64,000 bases of DNA from Serratia sarumanii (GCF_029962605.1 NZ_CP124750.1:5022001-5086000), one strand, 5' to 3'; shown: positions 24,486 through 36,624, counted from the stretch's first letter. A program made the numbers and translations. The notes: generated by a model not told the origin, from the letters alone.

Positions 24486-26354
24486 TTAGATCTCGACCTG
24501 CGTGCCGAGCTCGATGACCCGGTTCGGCGGGATCTCAAACTGATCCGGCGCGCGCAGCGCGTTGCGGCTCAGGGCGACGAACAGCTTGCCGCGCAGGTAG
24601 AGGTACCACGGCCGCTTGGTGAGGATCAGCGATTCATGGGACATGAAGAACGAGGTCTCCGACATGCGGCACGGCAACCCTTCCAGCCCGCAGCGGTGGA
24701 ATACCTCCTCGACGTTCGGCGTTTCCCGCCAGCCGTAGCTGGCCACTACCCGCCAGAAGGTCGGCGACAGCTGTTCGATGGTCACCCGGCGCACGTTGTG
24801 CACGTAAGGCGCATCCTCGGTGCGCAGCGTCAGCAGCACCACACGCTCATGCAGCACCTTGTTGTGCTTCAGGTTGTGCAGCAGCGCAAAAGGAATGACG
24901 TTGGTGGCGCGCGACAGGAACACCGCGGTACCCGGCACCCGCACCGGCGGCGATTTCTCCAGCGAGGCGATCATCGCCTCCAGCGAGTTGCCGTGTTCAT
25001 GCAGGCGGCGCAGCAGGCGGAAGCGCTCGCTCTTCCAGGTGGTCATAATGATAAACATCACCAGCGCCAAGGTCAGCGGCAACCAGCCGCCGGAGAACAG
25101 CTTCAGGGCATTGGCGGAGAACATCGGCACGTCGATGATCAGCAAGATGGCAGCGATGCCGAGCGCCAGGAAGCGATTCCAGTGCCAGTTGTTGATCGCC
25201 ACCGAGGTGACCAGAATGCTGGTCAGCACCATGGTGCCGGTGACGGCGATGCCGTACGCCGCCGCCAGGTTGCTGGAGTGTTCGAAACCGACAATCACCA
25301 GCACCACCGAGATGTACAGCGTCCAGTTGATCACTGGAATGTAGATCTGGCCGGATTCCATTTCCGAGGTGTGAATAATGCGCATCGGCGACAGATAGCC
25401 CAGGCGCACCGCCTGGCGGGTCAGCGAGAAGACGCCGGAAATCACCGCCTGCGAAGCGATAACCGTCGCCAGGGTCGCCAGAATCAGCAGCGGGATCAGC
25501 GCCCAGTCGGGTGCCAGCAGGAAGAACGGGTTTTTGATCGCCTCAGGGTTTTTCAGCAGCAGCGCGCCCTGGCCGAAGTAGTTGAGCACCAGCGAAGGCA
25601 GCACCACGGTGAACCAGGCCAGGCGGATCGGGAACTTACCGAAGTGCCCCATATCGGCATACAGCGCCTCGACGCCGGTGATCGACAGCACCACCGCCCC
25701 CAGCGCAAAGAACGACACCTTCTTATATTCCATGAAGAAGTTGAGCGCCCATTTGGGGTTCAGCGCCTGCAGCACTTCCGGGTTCGAAATGATGCTGCGC
25801 GCGCCCAGTACCGCCAACACGATGAACCACAACAGCATTACCGGGGCGAACAGCTTGCCGACGCTGCCGGTGCCGTGTTTTTGGATAACGAACAGCAGGG
25901 TCAGCACCAGAATAGAGAGCGGCACGATATAGGCATCGAGCGCAGGCGCGGCGATTTCCAACCCCTCTATCGCCGACATCACCGAGATCGCCGGGGTGAT
26001 CACCACCTCGCCATAGAAGAAGCTGCCGCCGATCAGGCCCAGTATCACCAGCACCGCGGTGGTGCGCGCCGAGGTATTGCGCCCGGCCAGCGACATCAGC
26101 GTCAGAATGCCGCCTTCGCCGGCGTTGTCCGCGCGCATCACGTAGGTGAGATATTTGAGGGAAACGATCACGATCAGCATCCAGAAAATCAGCGACAGGA
26201 AGCCGAAAACCACGTCTGGACGAACATCGAAGCCGTAATGGCCGGAGAAACACTCTCTCAACGTATAGAGAGGGCTGGTGCCGATATCACCGTAGACCAC
26301 GCCGATGGCCGCCAGGGTTACCGCCGATAAGGACTGCTTATGCTCTGCGCTCAT
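24486..26354 (-). CDS. kup: Low-affinity potassium transporter Kup (TrkD)
   Basis: H+-coupled K+ importer of the KUP/HAK family in the inner membrane, important at low pH. The 622-residue reading has the N-terminal signature [16 protein letters not shown] at about 18-33, [17 protein letters not shown] near 110, about twelve hydrophobic segments, and a cytoplasmic C-terminal domain ending [14 protein letters not shown] as in E. coli. The frame extends upstream to 26405 with 17 more codons, but ATG at 26352-26354 ([10 protein letters not shown]) gives exactly the E. coli length. Monocistronic. Confidence 0.97.
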   Translation of the reverse strand: MSAEHKQSLSAVTLAAIGVVYGDIGTSPLYTLRECFSGHYGFDVRPDVVFGFLSLIFWMLIVIVSLKYLTYVMRADNAGEGGILTLMSLAGRNTSARTTAVLVILGLIGGSFFYGEVVITPAISVMSAIEGLEIAAPALDAYIVPLSILVLTLLFVIQKHGTGSVGKLFAPVMLLWFIVLAVLGARSIISNPEVLQALNPKWALNFFMEYKKVSFFALGAVVLSITGVEALYADMGHFGKFPIRLAWFTVVLPSLVLNYFGQGALLLKNPEAIKNPFFLLAPDWALIPLLILATLATVIASQAVISGVFSLTRQAVRLGYLSPMRIIHTSEMESGQIYIPVINWTLYISVVLVIVGFEHSSNLAAAYGIAVTGTMVLTSILVTSVAINNWHWNRFLALGIAAILLIIDVPMFSANALKLFSGGWLPLTLALVMFIIMTTWKSERFRLLRRLHEHGNSLEAMIASLEKSPPVRVPGTAVFLSRATNVIPFALLHNLKHNKVLHERVVLLTLRTEDAPYVHNVRRVTIEQLSPTFWRVVASYGWRETPNVEEVFHRCGLEGLPCRMSETSFFMSHESLILTKRPWYLYLRGKLFVALSRNALRAPDQFEIPPNRVIELGTQVEI

Positions 26355-26637
26355 AATTCGTTTCTTTATCAGAACATCCGTTAGCGATGCATCCGCATCA
26401 GGCAAAATACGGGCTCAAAGATCCGTCACGCCCACCAGAAAGCCGCACAGTATGCACCATTTATACGGCTTGCCTACCCTTATATCAGAGCCGAAAAATA
26501 AACAAAATGTGAACCGGATATCCGGCTCAACTTAGAAAAATATTACTAATCAACAAGCTATACCACTAAAAATAATGGTGGTTTATCATCGGATTATCGA
26601 CCAAGATTGGCTAACTCTCGGACAATGCGACAATTAT

Positions 26638-28146
26638 ATGACGCCATCATCCCTTCTGGCAGAACGAATTTCCCGCCTCAGCAGCGCGCTGGAGAGCGGT
26701 CTTTATGAGCGGCAAGAAGCGATTCGCCTGTGCCTGCTGGCGGCGCTGAGCGGCGAAAGCGTATTCCTGCTCGGCCCGCCCGGCATCGCCAAGAGCCTGA
26801 TCGCGCGCCGGCTGAAGTTTGCCTTCCGCAACGCCCGCTCCTTTGAATACCTGATGACGCGCTTTTCCACGCCGGAAGAGGTCTTCGGCCCGCTCTCCAT
26901 TCAGGCGTTGAAAGATGAGGGGCGCTATCAGCGTCTGACCGCCGGCTACCTGCCGGAAGCGGAGATCGTGTTTCTGGACGAGATCTGGAAGGCCGGCCCG
27001 GCGATCCTCAACACCCTGCTGACGGCGATCAACGAACGGCGCTTTCGCAACGGCAACAGCGAAGAACCGATCCCGCTGCGCCTGCTGGTGACCGCCTCCA
27101 ACGAACTGCCCGAAGCGGACAACAGCCTCGAAGCCTTATATGACCGCATGCTGATCCGCCTGTGGCTGGATAAGGTGCAGGATAAGCAGAATTTCCGCTC
27201 GCTGCTGGTCAACCGCCAGAGCGAAAGCCAAAACCCGGTGCCGGCGGCGCTGAGCGTCAGCGACGAAGAGTTTCTGCAGTGGCAGCCGCAGATCGATAAG
27301 GTGGCGCTGCCGGAAGCCTGCTTTGAGCTGATTTTCCAGCTGCGCCAGCGGCTGGACGCGCTGGAACAGGCGCCGTACGTCTCTGACCGACGCTGGAAAA
27401 AAGCCCTGCGCCTGCTGCAGGCCTGCGCCTTCTTCAGCGGGCGCGACGCCATCGCCCCGCTCGACCTGATGCTGCTGAAAGACTGCCTGTGGCACGATCT
27501 CACCTCGCTGAAGCTGCTGCAACAGCAGATCGATCAGCTGCTGACCGAATCGGCCTACCAGCAACAGTCGATGCTGATCCAACTGCAACAAATCCACACC
27601 CGCTGGCTGCAGGATCAGCAGCAACAAAGCGACCGGCAGGCCATCAGCCTGGTGAAAAAGGGCGGCATGTTCAGCCGTAAACCGCAATACGCACCGGCCA
27701 CGCCGTTCGCCGGCGGCACCCTCACCCTGTTGCTGCAAAAGCCGCTGCAGCTGCATGACATTCAGGTCAACCATCTGAGCATCGAAAGCAGCGTGCTGGA
27801 CAACTGGCTGCAAAAAGGCGGCGACGTGCGCGCCAAGCTGAACGGCATCGGCTTCGCGCAGCCGATCGATTTGGAGGTCGACGACCAACTGCACCTGACG
27901 GTGCTGGACGTCAGCCGCCAGCCGTCGCTGCTGGCGCTGCCAGGCAAACAGGCCACCGCCACGCCGCAGGCGCTGCTGGACGAAATGGACGCGTTGGCCC
28001 AACGCCTGGCGGAGCAGCGCCGCGCCTTCAGCCAACATCAGCCCTGCCTGTTCACACCCGCCGCCGGCCTGGCCAAGATCGAAGCCAGTCTGCTGCAGGT
28101 GGCGGAGCAGGTTAAACAGCAACTGCAGCAAATGCGCGGCCAGTAA
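26638..28146 (+). CDS. ravA: MoxR-family AAA+ ATPase RavA
   Basis: Hexameric chaperone-like ATPase that works with ViaA on respiratory enzymes such as fumarate reductase and binds the lysine decarboxylase CadA. The 502-residue product has Walker A GPPGIAKS at 46-53, Walker [10 protein letters not shown] near 104-112, sensor [13 protein letters not shown] near 146, and the C-terminal triple-helical/LARA region used in E. coli to contact CadA (about 330-430), the least conserved part. ATG at 26638 ([12 protein letters not shown]) matches the family; the Shine-Dalgarno is weak. viaA follows by 2 bases. Confidence 0.95.
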   Translation: MTPSSLLAERISRLSSALESGLYERQEAIRLCLLAALSGESVFLLGPPGIAKSLIARRLKFAFRNARSFEYLMTRFSTPEEVFGPLSIQALKDEGRYQRLTAGYLPEAEIVFLDEIWKAGPAILNTLLTAINERRFRNGNSEEPIPLRLLVTASNELPEADNSLEALYDRMLIRLWLDKVQDKQNFRSLLVNRQSESQNPVPAALSVSDEEFLQWQPQIDKVALPEACFELIFQLRQRLDALEQAPYVSDRRWKKALRLLQACAFFSGRDAIAPLDLMLLKDCLWHDLTSLKLLQQQIDQLLTESAYQQQSMLIQLQQIHTRWLQDQQQQSDRQAISLVKKGGMFSRKPQYAPATPFAGGTLTLLLQKPLQLHDIQVNHLSIESSVLDNWLQKGGDVRAKLNGIGFAQPIDLEVDDQLHLTVLDVSRQPSLLALPGKQATATPQALLDEMDALAQRLAEQRRAFSQHQPCLFTPAAGLAKIEASLLQVAEQVKQQLQQMRGQ

Positions 28147-28148
28147 CC

Positions 28149-29612
28149 ATGCTCAGTCTGGAGACGCTCGATCTGCTGCTGGCGATCGCCGAAGGCGAAA
28201 TGATCGAGGAGATGATCGTCGGCATGCTGGCGGCGCCGCAGCTGTCGGTGTTCTTTAAAAAGTTTCCGGCCCTTCGCCGGGCGCTGGATCGCGATCTGCC
28301 ACGCTGGAAACTGCAGCTCAAGGAGCGTCTGCAGGAAGCCATGGTGCCGCCGGCGCTGGCGCAGGAATTTTACCGCTACCAACAGTGCCAGCTGGAGAAC
28401 AACACCCAGTTCTATCACAACCTCAATGACACGATGGAGCTGCTGCGCCAGCTGGTCTCGCCGTTTTATGAACAGGCGCGCGCGCTGGTGGACGCCGCCG
28501 ATCTGCCCAATCATCCGCTGGACGACAGCTTCCAAACCCTGTTCCTGCAGCGCTGGCGCATCAGCCTGACGCTGCAGGCCACCATGCTGCACCACCAGCT
28601 GCTGGAACAGGAGCGCGAGCAGCTGATGGCGGAACTGCAGGAGCGACTTGCGCTGAGCGGCGCGCTGGAGCCGCTGCTGTCGGAAAACGACACCGCCGCC
28701 GGCAGGCTGTGGGACATGAGCAAAGGCCAGCTGCAGCGCGGCGATTACCAGCGGCTGGTGGAGTACGGCAACTTTTTGCAGCAGCAGCCGGAGCTGAAAA
28801 AGCTGGCGCAGCAGTTGGGCCGCAGCTATCAGGCCAAGGCGGTGCAGCAACAGGACGCGCAGCCGGAGCCGTTCAGGGTGATGGTGCAGGTGCCGGCCAC
28901 GCTGCCGGAAGAAGTGAGCGGCATTCATCAGAGCGACGACATCCTGCGCCTGCTGCCGCCGGAGCTGGCGACGCTGGGCATTGAAGAGCTGGAGTTCGAA
29001 TTTTATCGCCGCCTGCTGGAAAAGCGGCTGCTGAGCTACCGCCTGCAGGGCGACGTCTGGCAGGAACAGATCCTGATCCGCCAGGTCACCCACCAGCAGC
29101 AGGATCAACAGCCGCGCGGGCCGTTTATCGTCTGCGTGGACACCTCAGGATCGATGGGCGGTTTCAACGAACAGTGCGCCAAGGCGTTCTGCCTGGCGCT
29201 GCTGCGCATTGCGCTGGCGGACAACCGCCGTTGCTACATCATGCTGTTCGCCAACCAGATCGTGCATTACGAGCTCACCGCCGCCAGCGGCATCGAACAG
29301 GCGGTGCGCTTTCTCGGCCAGCAGTTTCGCGGCGGCACCGATCTGGCGGCCTGCCTGAACGCCACCGTCACCAAAATGGCGGAGAGCGGCTGGTTCGACG
29401 CCGATGCGGTGATCATTTCCGATTTTATCGCTCAGCGGTTGCCGGAGGAGGTAATAAAGAAGGTGAAACAGCAGCAGCAAAGCCACCAGCAGCGTTTCCA
29501 TGCGGTGGCGATGTCCGCCTACGGCAAACCCGGCATCATGCGCATCTTCGATCATATCTGGCGCTTCGATACCGGGCTGAAAAGCCGTTTGATGCGCCGC
29601 TGGCGGCGCTAG
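28149..29612 (+). CDS. viaA: VWA-domain protein ViaA
   Basis: Partner of RavA that stimulates its ATPase and binds membrane lipids and respiratory complexes; the pair affects aminoglycoside sensitivity in E. coli. The 487-residue protein has a long helical N-terminal region (1-310) and a C-terminal von Willebrand A domain whose MIDAS is complete: DTSGS near 331, the threonine in FRGGTDL near 393 and a later D in [10 protein letters not shown]. Starts 2 bases after ravA, so the two are co-translated. Ends 6 bases from the asnA stop on the other strand. Confidence 0.95.
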   Translation: MLSLETLDLLLAIAEGEMIEEMIVGMLAAPQLSVFFKKFPALRRALDRDLPRWKLQLKERLQEAMVPPALAQEFYRYQQCQLENNTQFYHNLNDTMELLRQLVSPFYEQARALVDAADLPNHPLDDSFQTLFLQRWRISLTLQATMLHHQLLEQEREQLMAELQERLALSGALEPLLSENDTAAGRLWDMSKGQLQRGDYQRLVEYGNFLQQQPELKKLAQQLGRSYQAKAVQQQDAQPEPFRVMVQVPATLPEEVSGIHQSDDILRLLPPELATLGIEELEFEFYRRLLEKRLLSYRLQGDVWQEQILIRQVTHQQQDQQPRGPFIVCVDTSGSMGGFNEQCAKAFCLALLRIALADNRRCYIMLFANQIVHYELTAASGIEQAVRFLGQQFRGGTDLAACLNATVTKMAESGWFDADAVIISDFIAQRLPEEVIKKVKQQQQSHQQRFHAVAMSAYGKPGIMRIFDHIWRFDTGLKSRLMRRWRR

Positions 29613-29618
29613 GCGGGA

Positions 29619-30611
29619 TCAGAGCAGCCCTTCGACCGCCCCGCGCACTTCCGGCGACCACACGCCGCACTGCACCTGGCCGATATGCGACAGTTGCAGC
29701 AGCAGCATCACCAAGCGCGACTGACCGATGCCGCCGCCGATGGTCTGCGGCATATCGCCGCGCAGCAGCGACTGGTGCCACTCCAGCTTCATGCGCTCTT
29801 CATCGCCGGTCAGCGCCAGCTGACGTTTCAGCGCGGCGGCGTCGACACGGATGCCCATAGAGGACAGCTCGAAAGCGTCCTGCAGCACCGGGTTCCACAC
29901 CACGATATCGCCGTTCAGGCCCGCCAGGCCATCCGCCGCCGGGGTGGTCCAGTCATCATAATCCGGTGCCCGCACATCGTGCGATTTGCCGTGCGACAGC
30001 TTGCCGCCGATGCCGATCAGGAACACTGCGCCCAGCTCTTTGGCGATCGCCCGCTCGCGCCCTTTGGCGTCCAGATCCGGGTAACGCTGCAGCAGGGTTT
30101 CGCTGTGCACAAAGTGGATCTGTTCCGGCAGGAACGGGGTCAGACCATGCTCGCGGCTGACTTCCGCCTCCGTCGCCTTGATGGCGGCGTAAATGCTGCG
30201 CACGGTGCTTTTCAGGTAGTCCAGGCTGCGCTCACCGTCGCCCATCACCCGCTCCCAGTCCCACTGATCGACGTACACCGAGTGGATAGGCGTCAGGCGA
30301 TCTTCATCCGGGCGCAGCGCCTTCATATGGGTGTACAGGCCTTCGCCGGCGCCGAAATCGTAGCTGCCCAGGGTTTTGCGTTTCCATTTCGCCAATGAAT
30401 GCACCACTTCGAAGGTGGCGTCCGGCAGGGTTTTCACCTTAACCTGCACCGCTTTCTCGCTGCCGGAGAGGTTATCCTGCGTGCCGTCGCCCAGACGGCT
30501 GAGGATCGGGGCCTGCACTTCGATCAGGCCTAGCTGTTGCTCCAGCTGGCGGGAGAAGAAGGATTTGACCTGGCTGATTTGTTGTTGTTTTTGGATAAAC
30601 TGTTTTTTCAT
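29619..30611 (-). CDS. asnA: Ammonia-dependent asparagine synthetase
   Basis: Makes asparagine from aspartate, ammonia and ATP; related to class II aminoacyl-tRNA synthetases. ATG at 30609-30611 ([19 protein letters not shown]) gives 330 residues, the same as E. coli; an upstream in-frame start at 30668 adds 19 residues not found in the family. Conserved blocks include QVQAPILS-type [11 protein letters not shown] near 28, DQWDWERV near 115 and the C-terminal GGGIGQSRL. Divergent from its regulator asnC. Confidence 0.97.
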   Translation of the reverse strand: MKKQFIQKQQQISQVKSFFSRQLEQQLGLIEVQAPILSRLGDGTQDNLSGSEKAVQVKVKTLPDATFEVVHSLAKWKRKTLGSYDFGAGEGLYTHMKALRPDEDRLTPIHSVYVDQWDWERVMGDGERSLDYLKSTVRSIYAAIKATEAEVSREHGLTPFLPEQIHFVHSETLLQRYPDLDAKGRERAIAKELGAVFLIGIGGKLSHGKSHDVRAPDYDDWTTPAADGLAGLNGDIVVWNPVLQDAFELSSMGIRVDAAALKRQLALTGDEERMKLEWHQSLLRGDMPQTIGGGIGQSRLVMLLLQLSHIGQVQCGVWSPEVRGAVEGLL

Positions 30612-30766
30612 TGCCGTATCTCTTGTAAACCTGTCTCTGTTGCCATCGATTAAGCAACAAAACGACACACCAATTCAATATCCATTAATCAATATTGCCT
30701 TTTCACTTTTAATCGTTCATTTTTATCCGGACAGAATTCAACAATCGTTAATTAATGGGGGATTAA

Positions 30767-31228
30767 ATGGCGGAAATTTATCAGATCGATAATCTCGATC
30801 GCGGCATCCTCAACGCTCTGATGGACAACGCGCGCACGCCGTACGCCGAACTGGCGAAAAACTTCGCCGTCAGCCCCGGCACCATTCATGTGCGGGTAGA
30901 GAAGATGAAACAGGCCGGGATCATCACCGGCGCGCGCATCGACGTCAGCCCCAAACAGCTGGGCTACGACGTATGCTGCTTTATCGGCATCATATTAAAG
31001 AGCGCCAAGGACTACCCTTCGGCGCTGAAGAAACTGGAAAGCCTGGAAGAAGTAGTGGAAGCCTATTACACCACCGGCCACTACAGCGTCTTTATCAAGG
31101 TGATGTGCCGATCGATCGACGCACTTCAGCAGGTACTTATCAACAAGATCCAGACCATCGACGAGATCCAGTCTACCGAAACGCTGATCTCGCTGCAGAA
31201 CCCCATTATGCGCACCATCGTGCCGTAA
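30767..31228 (+). CDS. asnC: Lrp-type regulator AsnC
   Basis: Asparagine-sensing activator of asnA and autoregulator. The 153-residue protein has an N-terminal helix-turn-helix (about 12-55, YAELAKNFAVSPGTIHVRVEKM) and a C-terminal RAM effector domain (about 70-145) with the paired YYTTGHYSVFIKV strand. A GGGGG-containing Shine-Dalgarno precedes the ATG at 30767. The 155-base gap to asnA holds their divergent promoters. Transcription continues toward mioC. Confidence 0.95.
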   Translation: MAEIYQIDNLDRGILNALMDNARTPYAELAKNFAVSPGTIHVRVEKMKQAGIITGARIDVSPKQLGYDVCCFIGIILKSAKDYPSALKKLESLEEVVEAYYTTGHYSVFIKVMCRSIDALQQVLINKIQTIDEIQSTETLISLQNPIMRTIVP

Positions 31229-31250
31229 CCCGCCAAATTGCATACCCACA

Positions 31251-31290
31251 TTATCCACAGGTAGATCCCAGCCGATTCACAGCGTACAAT
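31251..31290 (+). promoter_or_regulatory. mioC promoter with DnaA box
   Basis: A perfect DnaA box TTATCCACA at 31251-31259 lies just upstream of TAGATC (31262-31267), a 17-base spacer and a -10 TACAAT (31285-31290). The same layout, a DnaA-repressed mioC promoter, is known in E. coli, where transcription runs into oriC. Confidence 0.8.
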
Positions 31291-31328
31291 GCAGCCACTT
31301 TGAGTGAGAAGGTTGGGATCGTTGGTTC

Positions 31329-31769
31329 ATGGCAGACATTACTCTGATCAGTGGCAGTACGCTTGGCAGCGCCGAATACGTGGCTGAACATTTGGCTGAA
31401 AAGCTGGAAGACGCGGGTTTCTCTACCGAGATGCTGCACGGCCCTGAACTGGATGAACTGCCGTTGACCGGCCGCTGGCTGGTGGTCTCTTCCACGCACG
31501 GCGCCGGCGAACTGCCGGATAACCTTCAGCCGCTGCTGGAGCAGATCGCCGAACAACAGCCGGATCTTTCCGAGGTGCAGTTCGGCGCCGTCGGTTTGGG
31601 CAGTTCGGAATACGACATCTTCTGCGGCGCGATCAAACAGATCGACGATCTGCTGATCGCCAGAGGCGCGAAAAGGATCGGCGATCGTCTCGAGATCGAC
31701 GTGACCGAGCATGAAATTCCCGAGGATCCGGCCGAGGAATGGGTAAAAAACTGGATTAATTTACTCTAG
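31329..31769 (+). CDS. mioC: Flavodoxin-like protein MioC
   Basis: FMN-binding flavodoxin reported to support biotin synthase. The 146-residue product has the phosphate-binding loop SGSTLGSAEYVAEHL at 8-22 and the SSTHGAGELPDNLQ and GLGSSEYD loops that hold the flavin ring. It abuts oriC and its transcript enters the origin, which has made it a candidate modulator of initiation in E. coli. Confidence 0.95.
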   Translation: MADITLISGSTLGSAEYVAEHLAEKLEDAGFSTEMLHGPELDELPLTGRWLVVSSTHGAGELPDNLQPLLEQIAEQQPDLSEVQFGAVGLGSSEYDIFCGAIKQIDDLLIARGAKRIGDRLEIDVTEHEIPEDPAEEWVKNWINLL

Positions 31770-32060
31770 TTTGTCTAAAGATCGCGCGAACGATTGTGGA
31801 TAACTAAGCTTAAAAGCAGGGTAAAAGCCGTAGTTATCCAAATAACAACCGTAGGTCGCTTTTTGTCCTGTGTATAACAAGCCTTTTAGATCCCAGCTTA
31901 TCTGCGTCGGGATCACCGATCATTCACAGCAAACGATCCTCCTTAATCTGCTGATCTTCTTCGTGAATAGTTACTTATCCACAGAGGATCGCGATCCTAA
32001 TAAGAGATCTAATAAAGAGATCTTTAAATAAAAAAGATCTTCTTTTAATTACCGACGATC
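31770..32060. other. oriC: Chromosomal replication origin oriC
   Basis: Between mioC and mnmG, as in E. coli. DnaA boxes seen: R4-like TGTGGATAA at 31795-31803, R3-like TTATCCAAA at 31834-31842, R2-like TGTGTATAA at 31869-31877, and R1-like TTATCCACA at 31975-31983. About 13 GATC sites lie between 31778 and 32080, fitting Dam/SeqA control. A possible IHF site (one or two mismatches) is near 31939-31951, between R1 and R2. The order matches E. coli oriC read in reverse. Confidence 0.95.
31997..32039. other. oriC unwinding element with three 13-mers
   Basis: Three AT-rich 13-mers each ending in GATC: R-type CTAATAAGAGATC at 31997-32009, M-type TAATAAAGAGATC at 32010-32022, L-type AATAAAAAAGATC at 32027-32039. 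They lie on the mnmG side, next to DnaA box R1. Confidence 0.93.
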
Positions 32061-32068
32061 CTGACCGC

Positions 32069-32097
32069 TTGGTCGATCGTCTAAACTTGAGTAGAAT
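32069..32097 (+). promoter_or_regulatory. mnmG (gidA) promoter
   Basis: TTGGTC (32069-32074), 17-base spacer, TAGAAT (32092-32097), pointing out of oriC. Transcription from this promoter is known to help initiation in E. coli. Confidence 0.75.
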
Positions 32098-32150
32098 CCC
32101 CCACCCCAGGGCAAATAACGATCGTTCGCAATACGGCGAGGTGCAGTTCC

Positions 32151-34040
32151 ATGTTTTATCCAGATCAATTTGACGTCATCATCATCGGTGGTGGCCATGC
32201 AGGTACCGAGGCCGCCATGGCCGCGGCGCGCATGGGGCGTCAGACTTTATTATTGACACACAATATCGATACGCTGGGACAGATGTCCTGTAACCCGGCG
32301 ATTGGCGGTATTGGTAAAGGGCATCTGGTTAAGGAAATTGATGCACTCGGCGGCCTGATGGCCACGGCGATCGATCATGCCGGCATCCAGTTTAGGATAC
32401 TAAACGCCAGCAAAGGCCCTGCCGTTCGCGCCACTCGCGCTCAGGCGGATCGCGTACTGTATCGCCAGGCGATCCGCACCGCGTTGGAGAACCAGCCCAA
32501 CCTGATGATCTTCCAACAGCCGGTTGAGGATCTGATCGTCGAAAACGATCGCGTTGTGGGCGCCGTAACCCAAATGGGCCTGAAATTCCGCGCCAAAGCG
32601 GTGGTATTGACCGTCGGCACCTTCCTGGACGGCAAGATCCATATCGGCCTGGAGAATTACAGCGGCGGCCGCGCGGGGGATCCTCCTTCGATCTCGCTGT
32701 CGCAGCGTTTGCGTGAGCTGCCGCTGCGCGTCAACCGCTTGAAAACCGGTACGCCGCCGCGCATCGACGCCCGCACTATCGATTTCAGCGTACTGGCGCC
32801 ACAACACGGCGATACGCCGGTGCCGGTATTCTCGTTCCTGGGCGATGCCAGCCAGCACCCGGAACAAATGGCGTGCTACATCACCCACACCAATGAAAAA
32901 ACCCATGACGTGATCCGCAATAACCTCGATCGCAGCCCGATGTATGCCGGGATCATCGAAGGGATCGGCCCACGTTACTGCCCGTCGATCGAAGACAAGG
33001 TCATGCGCTTTGCCGATCGCAACGCGCACCAGATCTTCCTCGAACCGGAAGGCCTGACCAGCAACGAAATTTACCCTAACGGCATTTCCACCAGCCTGCC
33101 GTTCGACGTGCAGATGCAGATCGTCCGTTCGATGGAAGGGATGCAGAACGCGCGTATTATTCGCCCTGGTTATGCCATCGAGTACGATTTCTTCGATCCG
33201 CGCGATTTGAAGCCGACGCTGGAAAGCAAATTCATTCAGGGGCTGTTCTTCGCCGGCCAGATCAACGGCACCACCGGGTATGAAGAAGCCGCTGCGCAGG
33301 GCCTGTTGGCCGGCCTGAACGCCGGGCGCTTCGCCGACGAACAGGAAGGCTGGGCGCCACGTCGCGATCAGGCCTACCTGGGTGTGCTGGTGGACGATCT
33401 CAGCACCCTCGGCACCAAAGAACCGTACCGTATGTTTACCTCACGCGCCGAGTATCGTCTGATGCTGCGCGAAGACAACGCCGATCTCCGCCTGACGGAA
33501 AAAGGCCGTGAACTCGGCCTGGTGGACGACGTGCGTTGGGCGCGTTACAGCGAGAAGCTGGAGCGAATCGAACGCGAACGTCAGCGCCTGCGCGACATCT
33601 GGATGCACCCGCACGCCGAGAACGTCGAACAGGTCAATGCGCTGCTGAAAGCGCCGCTGTCGCGCGAAGCGAACGGCGAAGAGCTGCTGCGCCGCCCGGA
33701 GATGGATTACGCACAGTTGACCGGCACCGAGGCCTTCGCGCCGCCGCTGGACGACGTACAAGCCGCCGAACAGGTCGAGATCCAGGTCAAATACGAAGGC
33801 TACATCGCTCGTCAGCAGGAAGAGATCGAAAAACAACAGCGCAACGAGAACACCGTGCTGCCGTTGGATCTCGACTACCGTCAGGTTTCTGGGCTGTCGA
33901 ACGAGGTGATCGCCAAACTGAACGATCACAAACCGAACTCCATCGGCCAGGCTTCGCGCATCTCCGGCATTACGCCGGCGGCGATCTCGATTTTGCTGAT
34001 CTGGCTGAAAAAGCAGGGACTGCTGCGCCGCAGCGCATAA
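32151..34040 (+). CDS. mnmG: tRNA U34 carboxymethylaminomethyl synthesis protein MnmG (GidA)
   Basis: FAD- and folate-using partner of MnmE that modifies the wobble uridine of several tRNAs. The 629-residue protein (same length as E. coli) has the dinucleotide fold [17 protein letters not shown] at 13-29, conserved cysteine-containing blocks and a helical C-terminal domain that contacts MnmE, ending LLRRSA. The ATG follows a GGCGAGG Shine-Dalgarno. mnmE lies about 28 kb to the right on the other strand. Confidence 0.98.
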   Translation: MFYPDQFDVIIIGGGHAGTEAAMAAARMGRQTLLLTHNIDTLGQMSCNPAIGGIGKGHLVKEIDALGGLMATAIDHAGIQFRILNASKGPAVRATRAQADRVLYRQAIRTALENQPNLMIFQQPVEDLIVENDRVVGAVTQMGLKFRAKAVVLTVGTFLDGKIHIGLENYSGGRAGDPPSISLSQRLRELPLRVNRLKTGTPPRIDARTIDFSVLAPQHGDTPVPVFSFLGDASQHPEQMACYITHTNEKTHDVIRNNLDRSPMYAGIIEGIGPRYCPSIEDKVMRFADRNAHQIFLEPEGLTSNEIYPNGISTSLPFDVQMQIVRSMEGMQNARIIRPGYAIEYDFFDPRDLKPTLESKFIQGLFFAGQINGTTGYEEAAAQGLLAGLNAGRFADEQEGWAPRRDQAYLGVLVDDLSTLGTKEPYRMFTSRAEYRLMLREDNADLRLTEKGRELGLVDDVRWARYSEKLERIERERQRLRDIWMHPHAENVEQVNALLKAPLSREANGEELLRRPEMDYAQLTGTEAFAPPLDDVQAAEQVEIQVKYEGYIARQQEEIEKQQRNENTVLPLDLDYRQVSGLSNEVIAKLNDHKPNSIGQASRISGITPAAISILLIWLKKQGLLRRSA

Positions 34041-34178
34041 ATCCCGCAGCCAGGCGGCCGTTTGCTCATCCCGTAGCCAAACGGCCGCTGACATCACTTG
34101 CGCCCTGAATTATCATAGGCGCCTCATTGCGCCAGCTAACCATCCGCTGGTCGTTCAGCGCCTGCCAAAGGATCCGTT

Positions 34179-34799
34179 GTGCAAAAAAAATTAGACTCGC
34201 TGCTCGCGGCAGCAGGCATTGAGCTGCCCGATCAGCAGAAACAGCAGCTGCTGGGCTATGTCGGCATGCTGGATAAGTGGAACAAGGCTTATAACCTCAC
34301 GTCGGTGCGCGATCCGCAGCAAATGCTGGTGCGCCACATCCTCGATAGCATCGTGGTCAACCCGCATCTGCAGGGCTCGCGTTTTATCGATGTCGGCACC
34401 GGCCCCGGCTTGCCGGGCATTCCGCTGGCGATCGTGCGCCCGGACGCGCATTTTACGCTGCTCGACAGCCTGGGCAAGCGCGTGCGTTTCCTGCGTCAGG
34501 TGCAGCATGAGCTGGGCCTGAACAATATCGAGCCGGTGCAGAGCCGTGTTGAGGAGTTTCCGGCCGAGCCACCGTTCGACGGCGTGATCAGCCGCGCGTT
34601 CGCTTCGCTGCAGGATATGCTGTCCTGGTGCCATCACCTGCCGGCGAAAGGGCAGGGGCGTTTTTACGCGTTGAAAGGCGTGCGCCCGGATGAAGAGCTG
34701 GCGCAGCTGCCGGCGGGCGTTAGCCTGGAATCCATCGTGCGGTTGCAGGTGCCTGAATTGGAAGGCGAACGCCATCTGGTGATTCTTAAGGCAAACTGA
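34179..34799 (+). CDS. rsmG: 16S rRNA G527 N7-methyltransferase RsmG (GidB)
   Basis: Methylates G527 of 16S rRNA; its loss gives low-level streptomycin resistance. The 206-residue product has the SAM-binding motif [16 protein letters not shown] near 69-84 and the preceding [19 protein letters not shown] block typical of RsmG. The start is GTG at 34179, with AAAGGA upstream. It follows mnmG by 138 bases. Confidence 0.97.
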   Translation: MQKKLDSLLAAAGIELPDQQKQQLLGYVGMLDKWNKAYNLTSVRDPQQMLVRHILDSIVVNPHLQGSRFIDVGTGPGLPGIPLAIVRPDAHFTLLDSLGKRVRFLRQVQHELGLNNIEPVQSRVEEFPAEPPFDGVISRAFASLQDMLSWCHHLPAKGQGRFYALKGVRPDEELAQLPAGVSLESIVRLQVPELEGERHLVILKAN

Positions 34800-35438
34800 G
34801 TTTGCTTTTGATCAAACAAGCGTGAATTAAAGGCAGTACCAGGCAGAAAGATAAGCAGGCTAATTAGTTGGTCGCTTTTTTTAGTTAATTTACTTTCTAT
34901 TAACACAAAAAACGCGGCTAATTAGCGACAATAGAGTAATTGCATTTGGAAATAGTCACGTTAGCAATCATGTGCGAAAGATTGGCGTTTGCTGCTAATG
35001 TTAATTGGCTGTTGGAATATTACCCTGCGGCTTGTCAATAAAAGGTTTTCGTCGGGTATACGGATTGTTTTTGAACAGTTAACTGATAATGTTTTGATTT
35101 ATATAATCTTTTGATCGCTCAAATTGCTAAAGACGGTTTGGTTGACCATCGGCTATAAATCAGGAAGGGACATTACTGTGATCGGCTTCGCGTTTCTAAA
35201 CGCAACGCTGGAATAATCAGACAATTAAATGCGCCCTATTATTCCGACCGTTTTCTTGTGAAAATAGGCTGGAATAGGGAAATTTAAATAATTGTTCACC
35301 TTTTCGCTACTTATCGATTGAATTCGTTGGTATGCCCCGTATAATTTGCTCGTTTTTTGCTGCTTGACTCTGGACAGCAAAAACAGTTGTATACGTCACT
35401 CAGCATACCCCCTCTGGGGTACGGAGAGAACAAACGTC
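34800..35438 (+). promoter_or_regulatory. rsmG-atpI intergenic region with the atp promoter
   Basis: A 639-bp AT-rich stretch without a gene. The best promoter is TTGAAT (35318-35323), 16-base spacer, TATAAT (35340-35345). A weaker one is TTAACT-17-TATAAT ending at 35107. Right at the expected start lies a leader hairpin, TTTTTGCTG / CAGCAAAAA (35353-35384). An inverted repeat GGAATAAT / ATTATTCC is at 35210-35217 and 35238-35245. Nothing else was recognised. Confidence 0.7.
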
Positions 35439-35822
35439 ATGTCTGTGTCCCTTTACAGCGGGAAAGTCGCACGCAAACTGCTGTTTTTGCAGTTAATGAC
35501 TTTTGTTCTGATCAGCGTTGCTTTCTGGCTGAAAAGCCCGGAATGGAGCGCTTCGGCGCTGGCAGGCGGTCTCGCCGCCTGGTTGCCGAGTGCAATGTTT
35601 ATGCTGTTTGCCTTGCGCCATCAGGCGCAAACGCCGGCGCCCGGTAGGGTTGCCTGGTCGTTCGCCATCGGCGAGGGGCTAAAGGTCGTGATCACCATCG
35701 TTTTGCTGATCGTGGCGCTGGGGGTGTTCAAGGCGGAGTTTATACCGCTTGGCCTGACCTATTTAGCGGTGTTAGTGGTGCAGATAGTGGCACCGGCCGT
35801 GATTAACAGTTACCGAACTTAA
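35439..35822 (+). CDS. atpI: ATP synthase subunit I
   Basis: Small membrane protein, not part of the finished enzyme, that helps assemble the c-ring and may aid Mg2+ entry. The 127-residue product has four hydrophobic segments (about 17-36, 42-60, 72-95, 100-120). ATG at 35439 (MSVSLYSGKVARKLL) matches the E. coli start and is preceded by ACGGAGAG; the frame is open upstream to 35346, but those 31 codons look like leader. First gene of the atpIBEFHAGDC operon. Confidence 0.95.
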   Translation: MSVSLYSGKVARKLLFLQLMTFVLISVAFWLKSPEWSASALAGGLAAWLPSAMFMLFALRHQAQTPAPGRVAWSFAIGEGLKVVITIVLLIVALGVFKAEFIPLGLTYLAVLVVQIVAPAVINSYRT

Positions 35823-35826
35823 CTAA

Positions 35827-36624
<798 letters not shown>

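Noticed and set aside
24438..26330. A 630-codon open frame on the plus strand
   Set aside because: It lies wholly antisense to kup, is rich in His, Gln and Arg as expected from the reverse of a membrane-protein gene, and has no family resemblance. Similar long antisense frames opposite polA, rbsA, the atp genes, pstC and yidC were dropped for the same reason.
26514..26583. Palindrome CCGGATATCCGG and ACCAC/GTGGT hairpin between kup and ravA
   Set aside because: Short and without a link to a known regulator or to a transcript end; kept only as a note.
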